From: Neelides folsomi
Lineage: Eukaryota > Arthropoda > Collembola > Neelipleona > Neelidae
Length of the DNA: 64,000 bases
Assembly (NCBI GenBank): GCA_034687125.1
Contig: JAQGBZ010000131.1
Location: forward strand, 95,710-159,709
Reading direction: 5' to 3'
The notes below the pieces were generated by a model. The model ran no database searches. It was not told the origin of the DNA and saw only the letters and a program-made list of their open reading frames with translations. Positions 48,919 to 61,781 of the stretch are shown in pieces. A program made the position numbers and the translations under genes. Numbering within the stretch: position 1 is the first letter of the stretch; every line of letters begins with the position of its first letter.

Positions 48919-49516
48919 ATGAACTTCAGATCTTATCTTCTTTGGCAGTTAATTCTTATAGGAAATCTTGTCATTGTCATCGGTTTTGGTTCCAATGCAT
49001 ATTGGTATACAGTTATATGCAAATGGTAATGCACATATTTTTTAGTAAGTATAAAAATAGCCTATGCGTGAGCACATAATTTACATTAAAATTAAACTAT
49101 AAGTACTTGATCGTCTTATATAATTATATATTATTAATTTATAATTAACCGATAACATATATTAATACATATGTATTATGTATATGAAGTTAAAATATTC
49201 TAACAATGTAAAATTAAAATAGGTATATGTTAATAATTACTGCATCGTATGAATTCTAGCAATAAATATGAAGTAGGTGAGTCATTTTTAGAAAAATGCA
49301 AAGATGTGAAGATTTTCAAAATTAGTCACATCGACATTATATGTAGGTATGTATGCAAAGTTTGACAACATAAACCATCTAGAAGGTTTATGCTCACTAA
49401 AATACATTGTAATTCTGAATTCGTACATATTATGTCTACATATGAGGTAAAAGTAAAAAAAAACTTGAATTCAACACGGATGTGTGGAAACAATATTGGG
49501 AATATGATCGTAATGG
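48919..49516 (+). CDS. Possible first exons of an EF-hand protein (tentative, 3' unresolved)
   Basis: Three candidate exons join in matching phase: 48919-49004 (ATG; hydrophobic MNFRSYLLWQLILIGNLVIV), a 17-nt exon at 49260-49276 (NKYEV, followed by GTGAGT) and 49447-49516 (KKKLEFNTDVWKQYWEYDRN then GG|GTGAAC). DVWKQYWEYDRNG resembles the entering helix and first loop residues of calbindin-type EF-hands (DVW..YD.DGNG). The expected continuation of the calcium loop should be on the next exon, which I could not find before the convergent HMGXB4 gene. The first exon would act as signal peptide or membrane anchor. It could be a real gene with distant exons, a decayed copy, or chance. Confidence 0.25.
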
Positions 49517-49919
49517 GTGAACTGTAATTTATTTCACATTAGTAGGTATTTAAACATTATATTAATATTATACAATAACAACAAATAAAATAAATTTACA
49601 CTAATAGGCAGATTTAATTAATCTATGTGTAGTAATTTGTCACCTTAATTTATTTAGATATTGACATATTTATAGGTAATTGTTACACTTCGAAATACAA
49701 AATGCTGTAAATAAATAATTATTTACATTTAATTTATTAAGCTAATTATTAATTATATCATAAAATTTTAAAAATGTACTATAAACATTAAAGACTAAAC
49801 ATTCTACACACATTTACAGTTAGAATTATATTATTCGGAAAGTTGTTGAATATATTGTTTTTTCGCATTAATTTTATTAAGCCTTGACTGACCTCTGTTA
49901 CTTAAAATTGTTGTAAAAA

Positions 49920-51877
49920 CTAAAGTCCTGGCATTATATAAGCGATGTTATCTAATATATTAGCAAGATTTTCTTGAGGAATACAATTCAGTTCCGGAAT
50001 TTGTTGTGTTAAGCAAAGTAATGGGCCAGTGGCGCAAAGAAGCGAATCAAGTAAAACTGAAAGACTCCCACTAACAGTTTGTCCCTGTAATTATAGAAAA
50101 AAATTAATATTAAATTTCGGCATGATTTACTCATAAATTAAAACTTGAAAAACTGTGCTTACTATATTATATACATATTTACACAACTTAATGTACCTCA
50201 CGCTCTTTAAGCCTTTCACCAATGATAGTGAGCGATTCGCCTAAAAGGCTAAAATGTGCAGCGACGTCAATAGGTGCAACGCCAGTAACTTTGTAAAGGC
50301 CAGTTTCGTCGTCTTTTTTAGGAGATAATCTAAATATTCAATAATAAAGTTGTATAATTATTAAATACACTAAAAACAAATTACGAAATAAATAATTAAA
50401 TCTACGCTTACTGCATTAATTTCGACGAAGGAGAGTCCAGAATATCTTTAACAGTCATTGCTTGCATCGTGGAGACATTCACGTTATTACTCATCCCCAA
50501 CGAGTTGCTCTTTATAGAACGGTCATTTATATGAACATTTGTATGATGAGCAAATTCTAGAGAAGAAATTTTAGGGCTCATTGAATTTCCAGAATTTGGA
50601 CCTATGACCTTGAGTGATTTCCCTATAGGCTTCTTTCCTCTTATGTTTTGGGGAAAAGAATTTTTTGATTTTATTTCCGATGGCTCGGGTTTCTTCGCAT
50701 GTTTTGGACTTATTCCTTTCGGAACAACCTTAAGTTTCCCCCCGCCGTTAGGAGCTTTATTTGGTAGTGTAGAAATACTTGGGACTTTTTTCACTTTTTT
50801 ACCTGTGGGCCCTGGGAGGGGAGTGGGAACCGTTGATGGTAACTTATTTGCATTATTGGCTGAGTTTTTAATATTTTCAAATTCATTGGAATTCTTTTTC
50901 ATTTGCTTAAAGGCTTTATTTTTCCACATCTTCTTTTGATTGGGAGACACTGTGGACCAGAGCTCACCAAGCTTCTTGGATATGGTGGCGAAATCCATAT
51001 GAGGAAATTTTTTCACAAAGTCAATTCTTTGTTCTTTAGACCATAGCATGTAAGCAGTAATTCTTGTATTCTAAAAAGTTATTCAAAAAGTTAATTCTAA
51101 ACTTATTGATCATTATGCTGTTATCAATTATGTTTATGTAATCCTAAAAATTTACCCCTTTGTCTTTTCTCGGTTTTGAACTTTTAGAATCCTTCATTGA
51201 TGTAAGTGGTTGATGTAGAGATTTTCTTAACTTTTCTGCGGACCTTTCCATCATGTAAGTTGACTGTGCTTGAGACTTGAGACGATTTATCGATATGTTG
51301 TCACACAATTCAGTCGCTCCGTCTTCTTCATCTAGCAGTCCTTCATCAATAATTTCCTCAGCGGCCAACATAGGCATTTCTCCTTCAAACTCTGGAGGCA
51401 AATCAATTTCTAAATCTCCTTCTTCGTCTTCGATTAAATCAAGCCTTGGCTCCATCAATAAGTCAACTTTTGGAGCAAGTTTAGCACGCTTCGGAGGAGG
51501 CTTCTTCGCTGCTACTTTTTTAGGAGTCTCTCCAATCTTCAAAGTCACCTTCAATATCATTTATTAATTAATGTATTTAACTTTATTTAGTTTTTTTAAA
51601 AAACTTATGATAAACAAAATGATTTACTTTTGCTGGAACAGGTGAGTCTTTCTTTGAAGTCTTTTCTGATTTTCTTTTCGGTTTCTCGTATTCATCTAGA
51701 CTTTCAAATCCAGCCAGGAGAGTATTTTTCTTCCTAACTCTTCCAGATCTTGAAATATCTATAGTTGAATTACCACCGGCTGTACCTAAAAAATAATTAA
51801 AATAAGAACTACAAGATAGTAAAAAAACATTTGTTAACTTTACCATCTTTAGGGGCTTGGACAGAAGTTGAATTCAT
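49920..51877 (-). CDS. HMGXB4: HMG-box protein HMGXB4
   Basis: Nuclear HMG-box protein; in vertebrates (HMG2L1) it is linked to transcriptional and chromatin regulation. Six exons, 51877-51844, 51785-51628, 51548-51156, 51070-50412, 50329-50197 and 50084-49920, close in phase to give 513 aa. N-terminal region: basic/acidic, with [18 protein letters not shown] and an acidic stretch ([20 protein letters not shown]). HMG box at about 196-265: [36 protein letters not shown] low-complexity Lys/Pro/Ser linker follows. The C-terminal domain (about 430-513) has the HMGXB4-specific motifs [34 protein letters not shown] and [10 protein letters not shown] at the very end. The start is an ATG in a 34-nt first exon. 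The acceptor of exon 3 (ATATTGAAG) is weak but the phase fits. Confidence 0.93.
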
Positions 51878-53928
51878 TGTATAAATTTTTGCTAAATACT
51901 GTTTTAACGTCGATCGATTTATATATTTAGTAATATTGATTTACTTTTAATTATAGATATAATTCACATCATTATTATAATGTTTAAATTATTAAAGATT
52001 CTGACTCTATTTATTTTTAATCAAATATATTATTGAGATAAAATGATTCCGATTTCCCAATATTCAATTTTAAATTTTCACATGCATATTAAAATTTATG
52101 CTTATTATAATGTAATATCTTAATGTAATATCTAAAACATTGAATTTTACGACTATAAAGATCTTGAGTTCTCGGATACTCCTTTACGCCTTTGCTCCTT
52201 TTCTGACTTTACTTTACACTTCCTTTCCAATGAATATTATTGAAGAGAGAAGCTTTTTAGCTCTTTCAGATTCTAGGCCATTGCTTCAATTGTCTCAAAA
52301 CCACAGCACAAAATGGTCTTTAGACCACATACATACACATTTTGCCTTTTTAATGTTTAACAGGTGATGTAACATACTCGTATGAAACGATTAATTTGTT
52401 AAACAAACTAGTTTTTAATAAAATCTTTTAATATTATCATGGTCAAGATAATTATCGTCATATTATTTGTATCATATAATAATATGAAATTGAATTTATA
52501 GTCAACAAGGTTAAATATACATGGAAGGAGAACGTGTGTAATGTGTAGGTAGTATACATTTACTGCATGTAGTAATGTAATATGAGTAGCATCATTTTCA
52601 TAATTCTATCAGAGATTACATCAGATTTATGCGGAGAGTAAATAATATTTAAAAATTCTAAAAATCTAAATTATATTTATATTCACTGTATTGGCGAATT
52701 GTATTAGTATTTTTATATAACCATGTGTTTATTATAATTATATGACTTTTCATGTATTTAACCATATCTTTAAACTGATGTTATTCAAAAGTCCTCCATA
52801 TTTAAGAAAAGATATTTGGAGACAGTATTCTACATCATGTGAAGTACATTGACTACACAAGATGTGTTAAGGAATTATTTTTAGTTTCTCGTCTGTAACG
52901 ACTCAAATATGATGGTCTTTTATTATGTATATATTGAAATGTGTAAACTTATATGTTGTAACTTAGGGAAATTTGTTAGATATTGTAACCGAGTTTTCCT
53001 TTATGAGAATTCAAAATTATGAATTCAGTCTGATACCACATTTTGTAACAAAAGGTGTTTTTCTCTTCTCTCCGCAATTTGTGACCTTTTCCGAAATAAA
53101 GTTATTAAGTTTAACCTCTGACCTTTCATTTTCTCAAGTGAGATTTGATAGTATTTGGTTTAGAGTTTAAAGTCATTAGTCGACGATACATTCACTGGAG
53201 AATGAGATTATCTTTATCTCAAGAATCTATTCAATTATATAATATGTATGTTTCCATTGTAAATACAAGGAGTTTTATAACAAAATATATTATTTATTTA
53301 TGTTACATAAAATGTCTTATAAATTATCAATTAAAAATGTTATATACATTCAAACATATTAGCTAAATAACTTCATAAAATAATTTCAAAAGATATGAAA
53401 TATGAATGTACATATCTTATAGTACTTTAGTCATATTCATGTTAACATTTGGCCCTAAATAATTTTATTGAATGTATACACTGTTAGTTAATAATGTTAT
53501 ACTGTGTATTCACATTTTAGTTTTACATTTTTAAAATAAGAATTGACTTCCAAAGAAATATATTTATTGGCAAGGAAAGGAGTATGATCTCATAAAATTA
53601 TAATAAATATTAATTTAAAATTATTTTGTAAACTTTTATCAATATCGAAAACAAAGTAAAGCTGAACTGCTGAACACCCTTTCTTCATATTTTAAGTTTT
53701 GTGCTTAAAGTATAAAAGGAGTGGTTTGTAACTTCGAAAAAGGTATGCAAAATAATACTCCATTATACACCTGTAAAATTCTTATAAATAACAAATATTT
53801 CGTTATATTATATAAAAACTATTACGGTCATAATAAGTGAGTAAAATAGTGTGATTCATGGTTATAAAATTAAAATTTCTCAAAGTTAAGTACTCACCAA
53901 TTTGTAAATTGGTTAATTAGATCAAACA
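51878..53928. other. Intergenic DNA
   Basis: AT-rich. Short open frames at 52140-52367 and 52973-53170 have no ATG context, splice partners or domain similarity that would support them. I see nothing further. Confidence 0.5.
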
Positions 53929-54270
53929 ATGGAAGAAAGTGCGGCTGCAAAGGAGTTACGACCTTTCTTACTTGACTTAACGGCAGAGTTTCTTGTCCAG
54001 AAGCCGAACGACTTTTCTCAATTCGGACTCACTTATTTTCAGGAGCTCAAGGCAAATCCAAGCAAAAGTCTCAAAATGCGAATTGAAGAAAAGGACAGCA
54101 TTATTCAAGGGAGCAATTCTAAAATTTCTGCCGCTTTCACCAACTGGATTCTTGATTTTTCTATTCAGTACATCTACCAAAAGAAAATGGATCCAAATAT
54201 CAGAACGGAAAATTTTGGAATCTGTTATTGTCAATATCAAATTCGCCAGTCTCAAAAGCGATTATCATAA
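53929..54270 (+). CDS. Small RIIa (dimerisation/docking) domain protein
   Basis: A single-exon frame of 113 codons begins MEESAAAKELRPFLLDLTAE. The N-terminal 45 residues fit the RIIa fold that mediates dimerisation of PKA regulatory subunits and binding to A-kinase anchoring proteins: hydrophobics at LRPFLLDLTAEFLV, then the typical P-x-D before a second helix (KPNDFSQFGLTYFQELK). The rest (IIQGSNSKISAAFTNWILDF...) matches nothing I know and contains no cyclic-nucleotide-binding domain. AATAAA lies at 54301-54306, 31 nt after the stop. Small RIIa-only proteins occur in sperm and cilia. The family call is moderate and the role is inference. Confidence 0.6.
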   Translation: MEESAAAKELRPFLLDLTAEFLVQKPNDFSQFGLTYFQELKANPSKSLKMRIEEKDSIIQGSNSKISAAFTNWILDFSIQYIYQKKMDPNIRTENFGICYCQYQIRQSQKRLS

Positions 54271-54300
54271 TGGCCATTACCCTTGTGTAACTTGTAATTA

Positions 54301-54306
54301 AATAAA
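54301..54306 (+). terminator. Polyadenylation signal AATAAA
   Basis: Canonical hexamer 31 nt downstream of the RIIa-domain gene stop codon. Confidence 0.5.
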
Positions 54307-54799
54307 GACACCCATGTAATCGACTTTGAATGGAGTTTTTCTCTAGCCCGACTTAAACAATTGGAACAATAATACCTATTTTTTATAGTTATGGTTGTTC
54401 CGATTTGTGCAATAGGATATTATTATGTATAATAATATGCATATGATTAGGTAGGTATATGCCAAATAGGTAATTACTTTAGGTCATGTTAAATAAGGTA
54501 CCTATTACATTTATAATAAAAACTAATACGTACAGTACTATATTTCATAAACTTATCGTCTGAATGTGAGTTGATGGGTACTTTTTCTAAAGAATTTAAC
54601 TTTTTATGCTAATTTTTAATGATAATGATACATAAAAGATAGATCTGCATAATATAGATACATACTTTATTAAATTGAAAATATGGAAGCGTAATTTTGT
54701 ATTAGAGTATGTATTTAATGTCTCGTATTTCTTCAAGAATAAAAATGGAATGTTAAATAATTTCATTGGCATGTATTACTCCATAAAATATTGTAGGAT

Positions 54800-55180
54800 T
54801 TATATTCTATTCAGAAAATCCGTGCAGGTGAGTTTGAAAAACATAATTTCCAGAAATACGAATTTCAATTTCACTATTACTATTAATTGTAGTATTTCAT
54901 ATGCAATATTTAAACCAATTCATTACCCATCTACAAAATACATAACATAACTATTTCATTGACAATTCATTTCATTTGAATTTTATTGATGTTTTAATAA
55001 AACAATAAAATAATGAAATTGAGGCCAAAATATAAAATAAACATTAAACTTTTTCAAAAACAATATAAATTAGCATTACTACAATTAATAGTAACAGTGA
55101 AATTGAAATTCGTATCTCTGGAAATTATGTGCGGGTTTTTCAAACTCACCTGCACGGATTTCCTGAATAGAATATAGTAG
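54800..55180. mobile_element. Foldback element with arms of about 90 bp
   Basis: The left arm (TTATATTCTATTCAGAAAATCCGTGCAGGTG...) and the right arm (reverse complement CTATATTCTATTCAGGAAATCCGTGCAGGTG...) pair as far as ATTACTATTAATTGTAGT, with few mismatches and one 4-base indel. The loop of about 185 bp is AT-rich. No coding capacity. It lies between the RIIa gene and enolase. Confidence 0.7.
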
Positions 55181-55458
55181 AATGTAAGGTTTATCACTTA
55201 TAACAATTATTTTGAAATCTCTTAAGCTCAATCTTCATAATGAATTAATCATGTTATATTGGGTAGTAGGTAGTATAAATATAATATTACTTATTAAATA
55301 TAATATTACAAGCCAGGGCCAAATGTTAAAGATATTCTTACTATTTATAATTTACAATTAAATTAAAGATTATGAAAGCACCTCTTATTACTATTACTCA
55401 AAAACTTAACAATCGCATCCATAATTGTCAAGATCCAACATGGCAAATGGCAGTTATT

Positions 55459-57719
<2,261 letters not shown>

Positions 57720-58737
57720 TTTGATTAAATGAGGAGTTTTGTCGTTTAGATTTGATGGTGAATGTTGGTGAGAGAAGAACTAGGTATTTGGGAAATATCG
57801 CCACTCGCACACACCTTGTCCTTGACTTTAAGTTGAAGTTTCCAGAAGGGCATGAGATTGCGCTAAAATGGATGGATGTTTCATACAATGCAATACCGGA
57901 GAGTATGCAGATCTCGCAAAATAATTTCAAGCATTTAAATTAGGTATAATTCTATGAATAATTATTTATTCATGTTATTTAGTATTACTGTATAAAGTAT
58001 CATATTAAGTATTAAGCGTTTCCAATTTATATTTTGTTGGCTACTTGACTATGGTTATTATTTTTGAAACATTACATATATCACGTTTACGATCAATGCT
58101 GAAGTATTATATATATTGAATTTATATGAGATAATACACTTATAATTATAGGAGTGTTTTTAATATATGAGATAATTTATAATAAAACAGAATTATAGTA
58201 GTTAGCGACTAAAAGGAATGGAATGATGTAATATTATTTCATTCATAGGGCATGTAATAAGTATATACAGGATTTTCCAGGATCTACTAAACGGGACTAT
58301 AAACACTTTTTTCTAAATACTGGGCCAATCCACGCAGAAGGTAAAATCGGGATATTGAAAAACCCTTGAGGTTCTCTTAATACGCCCCAAAGTCCTATAC
58401 TTGTAACACGTGATTTTTGTTTTTAGCCATACGCTAAAAACGTTCAACGATCCAAGTCACAAATATGCTTTATGAGTATTAGTTAGAGTATATTTGATAC
58501 TAATATATCATTTGGATCGTTGAACGTATTTAGCGCATGGCTAAAAACAAAAATCACGTGTTACAATTATAGGACTTTGGAGAGTATTAAGAGAACCTTA
58601 AGGGCTTTTCAATATCTCGATTTTACCTTCTGCGTAGATTGGCCTTACTAATAAACATAAATACTTTATAAATCATTCAATGTATTAATAGTAATAAATA
58701 CATATGTTATGTACATAAAAACCTACATATTTAGTTG
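57720..58737. other. Intergenic DNA between enolase and INPP1
   Basis: The enolase promoter must lie in the first part. A plus-strand open frame at 57755-57943 ([20 protein letters not shown]...) is balanced in composition but has no family similarity. The second half is dominated by the long inverted repeat at 58323-58644. Confidence 0.45.
58323..58644. mobile_element. Long inverted repeat, foldback element
   Basis: The left arm (58323-58456, GGCCAATCCACGCAGAAGG...) is repeated inverted at 58512-58644 over about 133 bases with roughly a dozen differences. The pairs include AAGGTAAAATCG(G/A)GATATTG, GGTTCTCTTAATAC, TAACACGTGATTTTTGTTTT and CGTTCAACGATCCAA. The loop is about 55 bases. Just outside, TACAGGATTTTCCAGG (58266) may be an outer end. 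No open frame spans it. It lies 3' of INPP1. Confidence 0.7.
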
Positions 58738-60330
58738 TTAATGTTTCAAACAAAGGCAATCTAAAGCTTCAATAGCCGCGTTAACATTACGATATGCTAA
58801 CACGCCTCCAATGTTAGAAAAATTTGCTAATTTGGCTTTTTCATCAGTAAGCGAATAAAGTATGTCTTCAGTGAAAATGGCTTTTTCTTCGGAATTTTTG
58901 GAATAGAGAGTGAGAGCTTTCTGGAAATTTAATATTCCACCTCCAATAGAATTCTATGAAATCAAAAGTATTTGTAATGTTATATTTCTTAAACTTAATG
59001 TTTTTAGTATCAAATGAATATATTTTGTAATTATTAAGAAACCAAAGGAAAAAATTTACCAATATAGAATGGGGAGCACATGTATCCCAAAAATGTGTCG
59101 TGTTCTTTGAAAGGATGTAAAGGTCTGCGAGACCTAACGTTACAGCCATAAGCTTGTATCCAGCACCGGATGAAAATATCAAATTGAATTTTCCATTAGA
59201 GATCAATTTACTTTGAAGAATTTTATCTTCCGAAGAGCTCATTACGATTGTCTTCTTCTCATTTTGAGAAATAAGGAAATCTTTTTTTAAAGATTCGGAT
59301 GAAAATGACACTTGAGGTTTACCTTCGTGTTTCATGGTTATACCCCAATAATTTCTTCCTGTCCATCTTGAAAAATAAACATATTACAATATATACACAC
59401 TGAACATGAGCAATAGTAAATATAAAGGTATACCATATAAATTTGTAAATAGGTAAATCACTTCAAGCAATTAATTACTTTTTTTCATCATTATCGTATT
59501 TCCAAAAGGGTTGATTTAATACACCGACAAACGGCTGTCCGGATTTTAAATTGAAAGCTCCAATTAGCACTGTAACACATTGTAGTCCATTGTTGGCAAT
59601 TTCTGTTTCATCACATTTTGAGTTTTCTTGTCCCTTTATGTATTCATTCGTTCCATCTGCAATGAAATATAAATAATTTACATATTACGTATATTTATGT
59701 GGCTATGAAAAGACAGCAATTATTGTGCAAGGCATGGCAAAACATTTGACATAACATTTTCTATTACCAATGGGGTCAATCCAAATCCCAATGTCGGTGA
59801 AAGAATCAATTAATCCAGTAATTGGAACTATACTGATGTCTTCGTCCTCTATATCCAGATGCCGATGAACTTCTTTGGCCAGGATTTTAGCTGCAATTGT
59901 GTTTCCGTTCAATACTCTCGAAAGCAGCAGAGCCGTTTTCTCTTCATTTTCTTCCACTTTCACTTTAATACTTTCACCAATTGAATTCATAAAAGTATTA
60001 CTTTCTTCACCACAAATATTATTTGTAATTTCTGGATACTGAAAATTATTAAAAATAATTATTTAACAAATAAATATGTAATAATTTATTACACACTTAT
60101 AAATTACAAGTTTTTATTTGTAATACCGTTGAAGATATTTCATGTCTTAAACTTTCTTGAATTAGAACATCGGCTAAAGTTTTGAAATCTCTTACAAATC
60201 TTGGATTTTTATCTGATAATGTTTTTTCTTGAATTAAAAGAGTGAACAACTCGTTTTCACTTCTGATTACACGAGCTATATTTGCTGCTTTAATGGCACA
60301 GTTTATCAGGACTTTTAAAAAGGCTCTCAT
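58738..60330 (-). CDS. INPP1: Inositol polyphosphate 1-phosphatase
   Basis: Cytosolic Mg-dependent, lithium-sensitive phosphatase that removes the 1-phosphate from inositol 1,4-bisphosphate and 1,3,4-trisphosphate. Exons 60330-60127, 60038-59768, 59656-59479, 59366-59060 and 58953-58738 close in phase to give 391 aa. Metal-binding motifs: the acidic VEENEEKTALLLSRVLNGN segment, WIDPIDGTNEYI (residues 154-165, Asp156 and Asp159, split by an intron after WIDPI), and WDTCAPHSIL (311-320, Asp312). The INPP1-like start MRAFLKVLINCAIKAANIAR and the insert-containing middle separate it from inositol monophosphatases and from the 3'-nucleotidase BPNT1. The C-terminus ends EALDCLCLKH. All motifs are intact. 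Confidence 0.94.
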
Positions 60331-60663
60331 TTTTATTTGAATTGCTCAATTTTATAAATTCAATATATTTTTATTTAAAATACATAGGTTGTAGTATTTA
60401 GTTTACGAATTATGAATTGAAGTTGTATAATAATATATAATTGCAATATTAAATATTACTTAAACTGTATAATACTAATTGAAAGTTTAAACTTAAGGAA
60501 TTGGCACTTGAACTGATTGCATTAATATTTAAATCATAAATTTAATTGATAAAAGTTTAAATCCAAAGTCCACCATTGACAGATTATTATAACCGGTATT
60601 AAATTCTATTAAATTCAAAGGAATGAACTATTTATCTATTATTAGATTACACAAATTCGCAGG

Positions 60664-60720
60664 AAATCTGTAGCATAGTGGCTAAGTTTGCTTATCAGCT
60701 GGGTGGACTTCCTCTGAGCT
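60664..60720 (+). repeat. Possible tRNA-derived SINE head
   Basis: TAGCATAGTGGCTAAG at 60671 fits a pol III box A (TRGYNNARTGG). About 30 bases later GGTGGACTTCC is a degraded match to box B. No cloverleaf or full tRNA can be formed, so this is at best a decayed SINE. Confidence 0.25.
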
Positions 60721-61252
60721 CTGAAAGAGAATTTCAGAAAATTGATTTTTGGCAAGGAACGACCCATGTCTGCCGTTCGCACTCTTGATGCTGTGCATTT
60801 TACAGTGACAGTAGCCTACTGCTCCTTCTACTATAGAATATATTTATGTGTAATGTATGTACTTATATGGTACACACCTACTTATATAAATATTTAAGTA
60901 TCTATTTACGCAGAAATATTTTAAATAATGTATTCTTTATAATATGGATTTACAAATAGGTTTAATTAAATTATTTTTACACAAAGCATTTTATTCCATG
61001 TGATTTCATGTTAAGTGTTAAAGAATTTATAAGCTACTAATAGTAAATTATTCATCAAATAATTTCTTTATATAGGTACTTACTTAGAATAAGTATTATC
61101 TGTAATAGTTTTACACATTATAGTATATACTACAGTAGGTATGTACAATTCGTTGTATCTTTATTCTTTACTGAATGTGAAAGTTAAATAACTTAACATC
61201 ATCATCCTTGAATAATATGTAAATATTTATATGTATATGTAAGTATGTATTT

Positions 61253-61272
61253 TATATATATATATATATATA
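61253..61272. repeat. (TA)n microsatellite
   Basis: About ten uninterrupted TA units. Confidence 0.9.
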
Positions 61273-61781
61273 TGTAGTGTAACCATTTAGCATAAACCGC
61301 ATTTATTAATTTATTTAGAATACATACTGATGAGTAAAGTAATGTATGGGATGGATGGAAAGAACGTCAAAGTATAACAAGTGATTTTATTAACTTTAAC
61401 TACAAAGATTAGGCTCCCTGAATGGGAAACAAAAGAATGACCTCCAAGTAAATAGATAATTCGCCTTATATACCTTCCCTTAATTTTACATTCATTTTTG
61501 AACTCAACTTAAGCTTCAAACACAATTTACTTATTGATACTTTAGACTTTAGGAAAAACAACACATTTAAATAATATAATATTTAAATTATGAACCAACC
61601 TCTAGTGACACATGCATCAATACATACTAGATTTTTACGTAAGTATGTATGTGCTTATTAAGTTGCACTACACAGACTTACTCTTGTGAAAAAGCTCGAA
61701 TCAAACCTGTTCCTTCGTTAGGTTGTTCGAGCATCTTTGATGACCGTACATCAAAAATTAGAAGAATAAAAATCTTATATA

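Larger units (their letters stand above)
60331..61781. other. Intergenic DNA between INPP1 and laccase
   Basis: AT-rich DNA with a possible tRNA-derived SINE fragment (60664-60720) and a TA microsatellite (61253-61272). It should contain both promoters of the divergent neighbours. No coding exon is seen; the open frame at 61649-61834 overlaps the laccase start in another frame. Confidence 0.45.

Noticed and set aside
57752-57943. Plus-strand 62-codon frame next to the enolase start codon
   Set aside because: It looks protein-like in composition, but has no domain, no splice or polyadenylation context, and probably overlaps the enolase promoter and 5' untranslated region.
60664-60740. tRNA gene
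   Set aside because: Box A fits, but there is no acceptable box B, anticodon arm or acceptor stem. Kept only as a possible SINE remnant.
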